A DNA stretch of 64,000 nucleotides from positions 3,844,001-3,908,000 of the forward strand of contig JAWZSP010000007.1 of NCBI GenBank assembly GCA_034401135.1, read 5' to 3'. The translations under genes were made by a program, and so were the position numbers. Numbering within the stretch: the first letter of the stretch is position 1; every line of letters begins with the position of its first letter. This document shows positions 21,231 to 33,000 of this stretch, piece by piece. Origin of the DNA: Volutella citrinella (taxonomy: Eukaryota; Ascomycota; Sordariomycetes; Hypocreales; Nectriaceae). The notes beneath the pieces are model-generated. The model was not told the origin of the DNA. It did no database searches and saw only the letters and a list, made by a program, of their open reading frames with translations.

Positions 21231-22085
21231 TGTCCTGGCCACGGTCGGTGTCTCGCGCGACTGCTGGTTCACCTAGTTCTATTTTATTTCTTGATCGTTT
21301 CCTTATTTCACAGTACTATACTCTCTTTCTTTCTTTTGCACAGTTATTTCTTACTGGTCGTTAGCTGGCGGTGGTGGACGAGTTAGGATCATGGCAAAGA
21401 CGGCGCAATGTCAGTTTCTATTTTAGAGAGCACACGATACCTTTACGTTGTTGGTTCTGGGATCACATGATACCCATCAATTGTTTTTCGCTGTTGTTTC
21501 TTAGAGCACATGATATCCTTACGCTGTTGGTTTTGGATCGCACGATACCCATATTCTTAGAGCACGAGATACCCATCTTTTACGCTGTTGGTTATTATTA
21601 GTCGTTGGACCGCGAGCACTCTCTCTTATAATGGTTGGTTAATAGTTATAAAAAAAAACAAAAAAAAAAAACAAGTATTCTTATCAATATCCGTTCGTTC
21701 ACAATTCGACGACGACTTACAAGGCTGAGTGACTTTGGTAATTGGTGCACGTTGACTGGCCCACACAGGTACACATACCCTGGAGTTCCACCCAACCCAA
21801 GGTTGCCAAGGCCCTGGAGCGACACTCAGCCTCGTCGAGCCGTCTTACGTAACCCGCCAATCAGCGGGCGTGGGAATTCAACCGGCACTCGGGAAAACAA
21901 TCACCTCACGAGCTCCCATCGCCTCGAATCCGACCACCGCCGACCCCAGCACCCCCAGGACCGACGCCTGCCGACACGCGCGACCGGTAGCGACGATCGA
22001 AGACGACTCTGCATCCCGCAATTGATCCCCCAGCTCCCCGAGACCGACGCCAATCCGCCGCGCGCCGAAACCAGACTCGCCCACC
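21231..22085. other. Intergenic with degenerate repeat cluster
   Basis: 3' flank of the orphan gene, the repeat cluster at 21424-21600, an A-rich stretch at 21650-21672, then the GRIM-19 leader. Confidence 0.6.
21424..21600. repeat. Degenerate CACATGATACCC/TTACGCTGTTGG repeat cluster
   Basis: The motif TTAGAGCAC-(A)YGATAYCC followed by TTTACGCTGTTGG recurs three times (from about 21424, 21501 and 21557), with two extra GATC-RCAYGATACCC elements between. Spacing is irregular, so this is an old, decayed tandem array. Confidence 0.8.
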
Positions 22086-22853
22086 ATGCCTCAGGATATG
22101 CCCCCCCGGGGCGGGTACGAGCCCGTCCAGTACAAGGTGCGTCTGGCAGATGCGTGAATAGAGCCGCTCGTGGCCTGTTTGCAAACGGGGTGTGCTCGGG
22201 GGGCGGATGGTTGGAGGGCAATTGGACCGACAGAACGAGACCACGGCCTCTGAAATGAGACAGGTCCTGACGCCGCCTCCAATCCATCAGATAGCGACCA
22301 AGGAGGGGAGAGGATAGAAGAGCACATCTTGAATCTCGCAGACGGAGCGAGCGGCTACATACTAGGCTTGTCCAACTTGAGCTGACAGAACCACAGCGAA
22401 ACCTCCCCGCCAAGGGCTTCCGTCCCGGCATGCTCCTGCTCGGCATGGGCGCCATCATGGGCTACGGCTGGTACAAGCTGATCCACGGCATGCGAGAGGC
22501 CAAGTACGTGCAATCCAACCTCTATTCCCCCTCCTGTCGGCCATCGGGGCACCCAGTGGCTAACCTCCCATCACAGCGAGCTGTCCCGCGAGAAGATGTG
22601 GGCCCGCATCAACCTGATTCCCCTCCTCCAGGCCGAGGAGGACCGTGACCAGGTGCGACGACACCTGGCCGACCAGCAGCGCGAGAAGGAGCTGCTCGGC
22701 GAGAACGCCAAGGTCTACCACACCGACCGGTCAGTCTCCCGCTCCATACCCCTCCGTTTCTTCCCTCCCCAGGAGACTCTCCCGGCGGCGAGGCTAACCA
22801 GTCACAGATTCGTGCGGCCAACCTTTGCCGTCACGCCCTCGCCCGCCAAATAA
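22086..22853 (+). CDS. NDUFA13: Complex I subunit GRIM-19 / NDUFA13 (B16.6)
   Basis: Exons 22086-22136, 22397-22503, 22577-22729, 22808-22853; 118 aa. Start MPQDMPPRGGYEPVQYK joins RNLPAKGFRPGMLLLGMGAI, the invariant GRIM-19 N-terminus; the transmembrane helix (GMLLLGMGAIMGYGWYKLI) is followed by a long charged helix (LSREKMWARINLIPLLQAEE) and ends FVRPTFAVTPSPAK. It is an accessory subunit of mitochondrial NADH:ubiquinone oxidoreductase in the inner membrane. Intron 1 is unusually long for this locus (260 nt); the other two are 73 and 78 nt. All junctions keep the frame. Confidence 0.95.
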
Positions 22854-23258
22854 ACCCCAACCCGCCGCCGCATGGCTTGACCGCGAAGAAAAAGGAACCC
22901 TCGAAAAGGAAAGGGAAACGCACGCTGAGGGATAGGGGAGGTCCGGGAAAGCATCATTTTCCATATGTTGTCTGTGTACTGTATATATGTACTCTTGAAA
23001 CCCACTGGTCGTTTCGCCCTGAAGTCCAGAATCGAGACAAAGAAATGGCCCAACCACTGCTACGACCAGACTGTTTTTTTCGATATCGTCACAAGCTTTC
23101 TCATCGACCCGAGGGACAGCTGACTAGAGTGAACTGGATTGAACAGGAACAGGCTAACATGACGGGAAGAAGAACACGAAAAAGAAGATGACAGAGAAGA
23201 AGAAACAAAGTCGAGAAACAAGAAGAAGACGAAGAAGAAGCAGCCACGGCCATGGAAT
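22854..23258. other. Convergent intergenic region
   Basis: 405 bp between converging GRIM-19 and SDR genes; purine-rich AGAAGAAG tract at about 23170-23245. No gene. Confidence 0.6.
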
Positions 23259-24264
23259 TCACACGTCCTCGACCTTGACGCCCACCGCCTCCTCCGTCCA
23301 CGCCCACAGCTTCTCCGCCAGTTCCTCGTCGTGACACATTCGCGTCCCCTGGTCCGGCGCTCCCACCGGCCGAAACAGCACCGGCCGCCTCCCCCCCTCC
23401 CTACCGGCCGCCCTGCCCGGGGCATCTGGCGCCGTCGCCGCCCACAGCGTGTTGCAGCAGCCCTGCTCCTCGGACAGCATGCTAAACGGGCTCGTCGCAT
23501 ACACGAGCAGGCGGTTCCAAAATCCCATGCCCGTCACCAGACCCGTGGCAATGACACCCGGATGCACCGCCAGGCACGCAACCTCGGGACACCGCCGGGC
23601 CAGCGCCGCCGCGCCCAGCACGTTGGCCAGCTTGCTCTGCCCGTAGCGGCCCCATCCGCCGAGCCGCATGCCGGGCTGCGGCGTGCGCAGCGAGTCGAAC
23701 TGGATGCCGCCCGGCGGGTGGCCCCGGTAGCCGAGTGACGTGAGGCTGACGTAGCGCACGTCGGCGCCGGGCAGCCGCGCCGTTCGCCGCATCACGGGGA
23801 GGAGACGCAGCAGCAGCGCCGTGTTGCCCAGGTGGTTGACGCCGAACTGCCGCTCGTACCCGTCCGCCGTGACGCCCGGCGCCGCAGCCATGATGCCCGC
23901 GTTGGCCACGAAGATGTCGAGCCGTGACGACGCGAAGCGCTCTGCCGCCAACCGGATGCTCTCCAGCGACGAGAGGTCGCACGCCAGGAACGTCATCTCG
24001 ACTCCCGCCGGCACGGCCGCCCTGACCTCTTCCGCTGCCTTCTCGTTGCGGCCAGTGAAGTAGATGTGTGCCGGGTTATGCTTGGCGAGCTCCAGCACCG
24101 TTTGGCGGCCAAGGCCATTTGTTCCTGTTCCGTTCTCGTCAGTAGCTGGCGAGTGTAGCTTCAACCACATAGACTTCTTCGTCCATACCTCCGGTGACGA
24201 GAATCACCTTGCCGGCCAGATCCGGGACGTCCTTGTCAGAGTCAAATCCATTGCACACGACCAT
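23259..24264 (-). CDS. Short-chain dehydrogenase/reductase (retinol dehydrogenase/WWOX-like)
   Basis: Exons 24189-24264 and 23259-24124 (minus), 313 aa; intron 64 nt splits the cofactor motif, giving VILVTGGTNGLGRQTVLELA (TGxxxGxG, residues ~24-31). The NAG motif (IFVANAGIMAA) and active-site YGQSK are present, with SLTS upstream as the catalytic Ser region. Length and the HPGVIATGL block fit the RDH/WW-domain-oxidoreductase-like classical SDRs common in fungi. Predicted to use NAD(P)(H) on an unknown alcohol or ketone. No signal peptide. The ends are GC-rich compared with the first exon. Confidence 0.9.
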
Positions 24265-25081
24265 GGTGAGAGGGCTAGGAGTTTCTCTCAAATAATGAGT
24301 TGCGAGTTCACTTGGTAGCTTCCGGAGGACGATGTAGTGTACTACTGAGTGAGTGCGGAAGAGGCGTCGCCTCGCTGGCTGGCTCTCAGCTCTTCTTTAT
24401 AGCCTCCGCAATATGAGCCATGGCACGTCGTATTTCCCCGTGCCCATACGCATCCTTGCCATGTTGCCTTCCCGCCAGGGCAGTTCGTGAAGGAATGATG
24501 CCACTAAACCCCGGGCAATGTCCAGCCCGACGCTGTGGCTTACATAGCGCACTAGCCCGATCTAACCCGCCACCCCGTTATTTTGGCGGCAGGCTGATAG
24601 TACGGGATAGGAAATTATCCCTGTCCAATTCTACGTTAGAATCCCGATCTCATTCATCCGAGAGCGGGTCACGATACGGCACCGACTTCAAAGTCCACGC
24701 CAATTAAGTTGCCCCTCGGCCTGGTTTGACAGCAGCTACACATGAGATTCCTCGGATGGCATCACGGTCGGCTTGAATGTCATTCATGCTTATAAATGTA
24801 TCATGGCTATGCCTTCTCCCATCGTGTTGCCTTCATCGGCATACATCCGATAATGCTCACGACGCAACGCCATCACCAGCACTGATCGATCGAAATGGCT
24901 CCCAGAAATCTTGCCATCCCATTGCCCTGGGGTATACTACACGTAATATTGAAAGCACACAAACTCCCAGGTCGCCTATCCTTGTACACCTTGTCTACAG
25001 ATGCCCCAGATCCATCCGTCTTACATACCCCAAATGTTCATGCTTCCCTATCTGATCCGCTTCGATTCGCTCCACTTCTGC
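24265..25081. other. Intergenic, SDR promoter and fcp1 3' flank
   Basis: No supported gene in 0.8 kb. Confidence 0.6.
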
Positions 25082-27403
25082 CTAAGCCTCGGCCGCTTCC
25101 AGCTCAGCCAGTAATTCTCGCTCCAAGTCGTCGTCGTCAAAGTCTTCGCCCTGATCCTGGCTTGCGTTTACCGCTCGTGAGCCGTTTTCGCCTTCGGTTC
25201 CCTCGTCTCCAGTAGGGTTGGGGGTAGGAAGGCTGGTGCCCTCGTCAGGGTCATCTCCATTGGGAGTGTGCACAGACCGGAGCGTTGACGCCCCACGACT
25301 ACGTGCTACTCTTTGCTTCTTGGCCAGGATGCTCTCGCCAACCATGCTCGAGTTGCCATCGTCATCCGACTCATCTCCATCCGCGCCGGCTTTTCGTTTT
25401 GTGCCTTGCTTTTGTGTGTTATCCGCTTCATTGCTTTCAGCATCCGAGTTCATGCCGCTATCCAGCATGTCCGAGTCTTCATCCAAGTCATCCAGTCCCA
25501 GAATTTCCTCCAGCTCTTCGTCGGCTGCATCCCAATCAAAGTCCTTCAGATCCCGGGCCTCGTCGTTTTCCTCTTCCTCCTCAGACGCCACCTCGGTCGT
25601 GTCGTCTGTGCGCTCGCGGTCGGCATCCAGGATGTCCAGGTAATACGGCCGCTCGTCTAGCCGCCGCCATTGGCTGAGGCAGTCGGTTAACCAGTTCTGG
25701 TTGACAATCTTGACGCTGCTAATTTTGGCTGCCTGCTGAACCTTCTTTGTTCGGGGTCGCGACGACGCCACGACCAGGTGAGTCACACGCTTTGATACGC
25801 TATCAAGCACCTGTGCGCCAAAGCTTTGAGCTTGCATTCCAATCTCCGAATCCTCCACCCGGACTCCAAGCGGCACCAGACCGGAGAGGACGATGACGAG
25901 CCCTGAAAGGACGTTGGACTTGAGTTCGTCGAGAATGTCGCCGACGTTGGGCACCATCGAGAGGTCCACCCCGTCGTCAATCGACGGCCTTCGCCGCGAT
26001 TTGCTGTGGCTCGGTGGGTGAGATGGCTCTGCCTTCTTCCTGTCGGCTCTTCTCTTGTCGTATGTCTCGTAGAAGGAAAGATGTAGGTCGGTGAGGTGGT
26101 CCTGGAGGGCAATGAGCTCCTCGTCGTCGTCAACCAGCAGGTGTCGATGGTGGCTATGTGATGAGTCGCCATTCGCTGGGTCCTGGGAGCCGTCCTCCTT
26201 GTCCAGCTCCTCCTGCATGTGAAGAAGGGGTCGGTCAGTGAGCTGCTTCTCCAGTGTTTTCTCCTGTTCCTCGGCCTGGATCTTCAAGGACGCGGGGTCA
26301 TCTCCGCTGCTCATCCTAACGAGCTCGTCGAGTGGAGATGCTTTGTGGTGCGATACAGCCTCCTTGGAGTCGGCAGGCTTCACGGGCTTCGGAACAACCG
26401 GCAGGATGTCTGTCCGCTTGGGCAAGAAGCTCGAGTTGATGTCACCAATGCCCTTGAAGAAATCGTACGGGACCACCTTGATCAAGTTGGGGCGGTTCAG
26501 AGGCCACACGTCGGCTCGGTCGTCAATGATGACGACCATGTCGGTGCTGACGGGGAACAAGCGCTGGAGGCTCTTGGAGGTGATGCTCCCATTTTCGTCA
26601 CGGCTTATGACTCGGTCGCCAAACAGCTTCTTATCGGGATCAACAATGCGAGCAATGTTCATGGCGTATGCCCGAGTGCCCATGGTGTATACGTGTAGCT
26701 CGTACATCTCGGCCACTTCCTGTAGAAAGTCCATCAAGCCAGGTCGCAGCTTGATGTAATACGTGCACCCGCTGGCCAGCCCTCGAGGCCCATCGTCATT
26801 GAGCTGGAAGCTCTTGACATCCTTGACGGCCATGTGGTTGGGATTTGAAGGATCGCGTTGCCATTCGCCAACGGTGGGCTCGATGCAGGCGTGGATAATA
26901 GTCTGGTCCAGATCGACGACGAGGCTGAGCTTTCGCTGGCGCAGCAAGCGCTTCTGCGTATCGTGCTCGGCCTTCATGGCGACGCTCTCGCTGACCATGA
27001 GCCCGGTCTGATCGTGGGTCATGTTGATCATGGCACGGTCCGTGTCCTTCTCCTCGCTTGCCCAGTTGATCTCCGTCATGTCGGCACCGCAAAGACTGCA
27101 TAGACCCTGGATCTGAACCTCGTGGCCGCACGATTCTTCCACCAGCATGCAAGGCGCATCGCCTCCGATGACCATGCCCTCCTGGAGACGCCATTCCTTG
27201 AGGATGCCCTCGGCTGGGCTGTCAAACTCGGTGTAGGTTGTCTCGTCTGTCCACGTGTCGTCGCCGACCTTGCGCCTCCAGGTGAACTTGTACTCCACAA
27301 TGCTTTCCTGCTTCTTGACCGAATCACCGGGGGACTTGAGAAGCTTCGTAATGGTGATGGGATAGTGTAGGCGCGTGCCTAGCGATACGACTTTGTCGTA
27401 CAT
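25082..27403 (-). CDS. fcp1: RNA polymerase II CTD phosphatase Fcp1
   Basis: Single exon, 773 aa from ATG 27403 (MYDKVVSLGTRLHYPITITK), chosen because family members begin near this LHYPITITKLL block; a 35-codon in-frame extension upstream would cross a likely 5'UTR splice acceptor. Domains: lipoyl-like N-terminus; FCP1-type HAD phosphatase with DLDQTIIHA near residue 164 (DxDxT catalytic motif) and VVIIDDRADVW; BRCT domain around 490-590 (VLSGLVIVLSGLVPLG to WLTDCLSQWRRLDERPYYLDI); acidic C-terminus ending DFDDDDLERELLAELEAAEA, the TFIIF-binding type tail. It dephosphorylates Ser2/Ser5 of the Pol II CTD in the nucleus to recycle polymerase. The DLDQTIIHA-C variant keeps all catalytic residues. 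Confidence 0.96.
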   Translation of the reverse strand: MYDKVVSLGTRLHYPITITKLLKSPGDSVKKQESIVEYKFTWRRKVGDDTWTDETTYTEFDSPAEGILKEWRLQEGMVIGGDAPCMLVEESCGHEVQIQGLCSLCGADMTEINWASEEKDTDRAMINMTHDQTGLMVSESVAMKAEHDTQKRLLRQRKLSLVVDLDQTIIHACIEPTVGEWQRDPSNPNHMAVKDVKSFQLNDDGPRGLASGCTYYIKLRPGLMDFLQEVAEMYELHVYTMGTRAYAMNIARIVDPDKKLFGDRVISRDENGSITSKSLQRLFPVSTDMVVIIDDRADVWPLNRPNLIKVVPYDFFKGIGDINSSFLPKRTDILPVVPKPVKPADSKEAVSHHKASPLDELVRMSSGDDPASLKIQAEEQEKTLEKQLTDRPLLHMQEELDKEDGSQDPANGDSSHSHHRHLLVDDDEELIALQDHLTDLHLSFYETYDKRRADRKKAEPSHPPSHSKSRRRPSIDDGVDLSMVPNVGDILDELKSNVLSGLVIVLSGLVPLGVRVEDSEIGMQAQSFGAQVLDSVSKRVTHLVVASSRPRTKKVQQAAKISSVKIVNQNWLTDCLSQWRRLDERPYYLDILDADRERTDDTTEVASEEEEENDEARDLKDFDWDAADEELEEILGLDDLDEDSDMLDSGMNSDAESNEADNTQKQGTKRKAGADGDESDDDGNSSMVGESILAKKQRVARSRGASTLRSVHTPNGDDPDEGTSLPTPNPTGDEGTEGENGSRAVNASQDQGEDFDDDDLERELLAELEAAEA

Positions 27404-30028
27404 GGTTGAGGGGGTCGGGGGCGTCCCTGATGTGATGGTTATGTGTCCGTGGAGTTTCTTTGAGTATTCTGAGGAACGAGAGAAGTCCAAGTCAGCACAT
27501 GTTTCCAAATTGCAGCAACAACAATCGCCAGGGCGTCGGAAGCAAACGGGGGACCCGGCGACGTCGCAAACGCAGCACCAAGCAGGTGGTGGCTCTGCAA
27601 AACGCGTGCGCGCGATAAGCGGCGCGGCGAGGGGAGACAGAACGTACGCACCTAAAAAGATGCCTTCTTCTTGATCCTACTGGGCGCGAACGCTAACGCT
27701 AAGCCCATGGCCAAACCCGCAAGGCGGAAGGATTCCAAGAGATGCGCCCAGGCGCAGCCGGTCGAGGGCAGAGCACGGAGTCGTCGATGCAGTCGGTAGA
27801 CCGGGGAATAACAGTAACAGAGACGCACAATGGCTCTGTGGGTAGGCGTCGCGGGGCCTGCACGGGGTTTTTAAGCGCGCGTCGAGGTGTGGTGGCGGCG
27901 GGCGATGGGTAAGAGGTGATGTCTTTGATGACCGTGAGAAAGCTAACGCGGCGCGGAGTGACGCACTTGCAACTTGCACGCAGTGTAGCTCCGAGCTCAC
28001 AGCACCGTGCTCCTGGTTGTCTTGTACTGGACCGGAAGCGGACCCAATTGTTGGTTGGCGAGGGGCTGCTCAGATCACGTGAGACTCCACTGTGGGCACT
28101 GCAGCCAGCAGCGCTGGGTCACAACGAGGAGCGGTAGCCCGAACAGGAGCTGTGTGGCGCGGCTGCACGTGGCGTGGCTCCGGCAAGACTGAGATACGCC
28201 AGACACCTTGTGACTTGAAAGCAGGCGGCACCGCGCAGGAACAAGTCCGCAACCCCCGCCGGAAGCAAGCTTCGCGGAGATAGAGATGCACCTGGTGGCG
28301 GTCGAGCCAATATGGGGCTCTTATCCCAGGGGCGTGTGCAACCAGGGTCGTAGGGCTCTCTCGATTGTTGCCTTGTGTTGTAGCACAACAAGCGGGGAGT
28401 GGGCAGCAGGCGCTGGTGATTGCCGACAGCGACTTGGGTGAGTCTGAAAGGGGCAATGAATTGAACAAAGGGAAAAGCAAATAAAAAATAAGGAGCTGAC
28501 AGCACCTCGTGCGTGGTACTAGGCAATGCTGTGATGCACAATGCAGCGCGGACGAGGCACAGACACACACCAGCCGCGGGGATCACACTGGGGAACTTTG
28601 TGAGCTAGTCGCCCAGTAGGTAGGTACTTGCTGGTAAGGTTGTTTTGGTGGTTGCGTCGCAGCGATGGGGGAGGGGGGGTACAAGTGCGAGGGGGGTCTT
28701 GGGGGTCCCTTGGGTCCTATGATCGGCCGTATCTGCCGCGAAAATAGGTGGGAGGCCCCGCCCTTTTTGTACTTTTTGCCCAGCATGCAAGTGGTCGAGT
28801 GCTGGCCAGCTGGGGGGGACCAGAGCTGTCGCAAGCCGCCTCTCTCACAATCTGTTGGCTTCCCCGCGGCGGACATGGGAGCGACATCATGGGGGCGTGG
28901 GTCCTTGTACGACAGCTGCTGACTGCACCCGCTACGGACAGCCTGCGGGACAGGCTGCAAAGGATAGCACAGGCTGCTGCTATAGGCTTCGACCTCTCCG
29001 GCCGGTCCAGTGCATCAACTGCATCTCATTTGCAGTGAGCCTCAGCGCCTGCCTTGTCCATGGCCAACTGCCCACCCAGCGAACTGCTCACCAACACACC
29101 CACCCTGTCGACGCGACCCAATACCATGCGCCCAGTGCCATGCACGCCCAAGCCCCTCCCCTATCCGCTCTGCTGCACCCGAGTTTGCCTCCTCTGCCTA
29201 AGGTAAGGTAAGCCCGCTATTGTTTCCAGACCTGCCTGCGCACCGACCGACGCCGCCCCCCCCATCGTCCATCCTCGTCACCTTTCATCAACTATCAGCA
29301 GGGACCATTCCATTCATGAACCCCAGCCCAACTCCAGCCTCAACAATACTGTCACCGTGCACCAATTGGGCTGAGGAATCGCAGCCTTGGGGAATTGAGG
29401 TCATAACATTACGTAGCTTAGGGGCCATAGCTTCGTTGTGGCAGCCATCGATTATAGCTCCATTTTGTGGGGCTACGCACCACATGCCTCGAGTCTCGTG
29501 CTGGCTCCAGAACGCGCTCATCATGCCACAACTACCCTAAAACGCGACTCGAACCACCGCCGCTGTCCATCACCGGCTAGAGAACACCGTCGTTCGCCGG
29601 GTTTCGGTCTGACTAGAACTAGTAGTATCCTGTCGTCTTTTCCCGTCTCATTGAGGCATTAAGAGTAATTGTGAATTGGGTACTGCGATGTAGTGACTGT
29701 GAGTGGCTCTCCAACCGACTCCTGCAGTTGCGTGATGAATCATACCTAGATACAATAACACTCACTTTCGCTCTCAACAGACGACTGCGATTCGCTTGGG
29801 AAAAAGTGGACCTACAAAATCACACAACTTTTGACTTGAAAAATAAAAAATATTCCATTTTCATAGGCACAAGCCAATCGCATACATCATCAGGTCTATC
29901 TCATCATGTGCTCGTACTTATATCCCATCATCATTTGTGCCGGACCCAAACTCCCACCTTCAACGGACCAACCCTGGGTATACCAACACGCGCAAGAACC
30001 ATTACAAACATGCACTGTTGTCGCCAGC
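27404..30028. other. fcp1 leader/promoter and long intergenic region
   Basis: A probable 5'UTR intron of fcp1 spans 27469-27651 (minus strand: TTTTTAG|GTGCGT donor, TTCCTCAG acceptor). The remaining ~2.3 kb, up to the 3' end of the condensin gene, shows only short chance ORFs; no repeats or RNA genes recognised. Confidence 0.5.
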
Positions 30029-33000
30029 TCAAGCCGATGCTCGGATCATCTTGAATCCCTCCGACACAAGCTTGGTGATGTCCTCGTTTTTGTGGGGCAG
30101 CAGTCCCAGAGCAAAAGCAACATCGTTCCATTGTCGTTCTGTCTCGCAACGGCTGAGACGCGCCGCCAGTTTCTCGGCGAGCTGTCTCGCGTGCTTGTCC
30201 TGTAAAAATCACGTTAGTATGACTCTGCGTTGGTAATTGGGCAACGGGGAATCTTACCTTCTCCACAAAGCCAAGGAGGAACCGCACAACCCGCCGGAAG
30301 CTCTCCTCTTGCATCCTGCTGTCTGCACTGAGCAAGCTGAACATGTCCACAAAGTGGTTGTACACAGCGTTGTCCTTGGTGCTGAGCTCGCTGAAGAACA
30401 TGCGAGCAAGGTCTGCGATTCTGCGATCTTCGTCCTCGAGGCACTTGGCCATCTCGCCAAGCTGGCCCTTGACCTTGACTTGTCCAGCCAGAATTAGGAA
30501 GGTGAGCGTCATCAGACACGTTCGCTTGACGGACGCGTCCTGGTCGGCCAGACGCCGGTACAGGAAATCCGTATTCTCGTCAATCAGGTGGTTGAAGCAA
30601 ACAGCCATATCGCCTAGAGCAATCACAGCGTTGGATCGAACCGTAGCGTCCGTTGATCGCTCCATGATGGTGATGAGCAGAGGCAGGTTGGCCTCGCAGT
30701 ACTCTGCCGAGACACACATGAGCTTCGCAAGGCAAAGGGTGGCCGCCGCCTGCAGGCCCTTATCTGCATACGTCGTGTTGTTGGCGCAGATGTCGGAAAC
30801 CATAGGGCCAAAGAGACCCAGCAGGGACGTGGGCCCGTAGAGCAGTTCTCGCTCTCGAATGTGAGCCATAGCTTCCGTGAAGTCGTCCTCGGTCGTGCCT
30901 CCGATGAGATCAAGCTCATCTGCATCTTCCTTGTCCTTGTCCGTCTTGGCCGGAGCCTGCTTCTCCTTTTCCTGCTTCCGACGTTTGAAGTCGAGCTCGC
31001 AGAGTTCAAGATGCACAATCTGCTTGATGGCAACATGGCCGACAATGAAGAGAAGTTGCGAGAGGGCGATGGCATTGTCGCGCTTCTTTGGCTTTTCACC
31101 CTGGTCTGCTAGAACCTGGGTTGTCTCTCCGTCAGGCGCAACGATCTTGGTTGTTTCATCCCGGGACACTGGCCGCGAGACTGGCCGCGATCCAGGTCGA
31201 GAGTGCGAGTTTCCGAAAACCTGACGAGTCTTCCTGCGGATAATGTCCGAGCAAAGAGTATCGGGATGCTTCGAAATTGCATATATAGCATTGATAGCTT
31301 GCTCTGCAACACCATACCACTCTTTGCTGTCCGATGGCACCTCGGTGATGGCCGCCAGCCGGACCGAGACGGCATGGTCGTTGGGAAGCCGCGAAAACTT
31401 CATCGTGGCCTCCTTGGCTTGCCGGCCAGTTGGGTTGATCCTCCTCAACGCAATGCAAGTGAACTTGGCCAGCTGCAAATCATTTCGTCCGTGAGCCCCG
31501 AGGCCGGTGCGGAGCATAGTCTCCATTTCGCCCACCACGATCTCTGGGTTCGCCGTCGCTAGCATGCCGAGGACGATGATGGCGCCCCGTCGCTGCGTTC
31601 GAGAGATTTCACGCTTCTGTACGCCGTACACCTGCCACAGCTTGGTGATGACGACCTCGGGAATCAGGCCACCCTTCATCATCGTAGCAAGTAGCTGCTC
31701 CAGGGATGTGAGTTCAGCGGGCGTTGCGCCAAATGTCAGACTGATCATGTTGCGGGCGATGTAGTTTGCAGCATCGTTGGGGCTGAACGAGTCGGGAGCC
31801 TCGAAGAAGAGGCGCCTGTAGCACTCGATCAGGTGTGTCTGCACTCCCTTGCCCTCGTCGCTGTTGCCCTTGGTCCAGATCAGACGGAGCATTCGGCGGA
31901 TGCCGACCTTGTTTTGCTCAATGTTATAGGCGTCACCAATCTCAAAGTAATCAATGGCCTCGAGAACCTCGCTCTTGTTCCGGGACCCCAAGAGCTGGCA
32001 AATGATAGTGGTGGCATCGTGCAACACATCGATAAACTTGAGCGCTTCGTTGTAGTACCGCCTGGTAAGAGTGAGCTTTTCAATTGCCTCGCTGGTGGCC
32101 GCCTCTTCCTGGGCTTTTTTGATGGCCTCGAGCTTTTGCTCCTCAGTCATAGGCTTGGGCTTTTCTGGAGAAGCAATCTGGGTGGCATCATCGAGGAGTG
32201 TGTTGTCAACCGTGGTGTTGGCCTGATCACCACCAAACCCAGGCATACCGGGGGGAGGCTTCAGAGCGTTCAGTTCCTCGTCAACCTTGTCCAGACGAGA
32301 CTGCCACTCCTTTTGGGAAAGTTGGGCGCCGTGCATGACAGTGAAAGGATGAGTCTTGATGAGGGTGCCGAGGAGTTTGATCGCATTTCGCCTCACATTG
32401 CTGCTCTTATCCTCCAGGCTGCGACAGGCAAGCTCAGCAGCTCGCTGGCGTCGCTTGGGGAATTTCTGATCAAGCTCACAGAGCTTCATGTAGACTTGCA
32501 GGGTCCTGCATCTGCAGTATGGGTTGATATCGAGGAAGCGCTCCTCCAACACATCGAAAAAGGCATTGAGCTGTGACTTGTGGTTTTCACTTCGCTCATC
32601 TTGTCTGCTGAGATAGGCAACCATATTGCCGCAAACCTCGATCAACGCACAACGGAGGGTGTATGACTGGAATTGTTAACATCTACCAGCGAGGGGACTG
32701 GCTTCATCATCTTACCTCGCTGTCTAGCTGCTTTGCAAGCATCGTCATTTGCTTGATCACCAAGCGTGGTGCCAACTCGGAGAGCTTGGCGATGAATGAG
32801 GATATGGACTTGGGTCCCCTCGTGTCATTCGAGTTGAACTCCTTGTTGCTGATCTCTCGCAGGACTTCGTCGGCAAGTTGCGGGTAGTCGTATGTCTCAG
32901 CCAGAATGTGTAGAAACTCGGCCATGGGCTCCGACAAGTGTTCGAAATACGTCAAGTTTTGGATGATGTTGATCTGAGCAGCTAAGATGGAGTCAGCACG

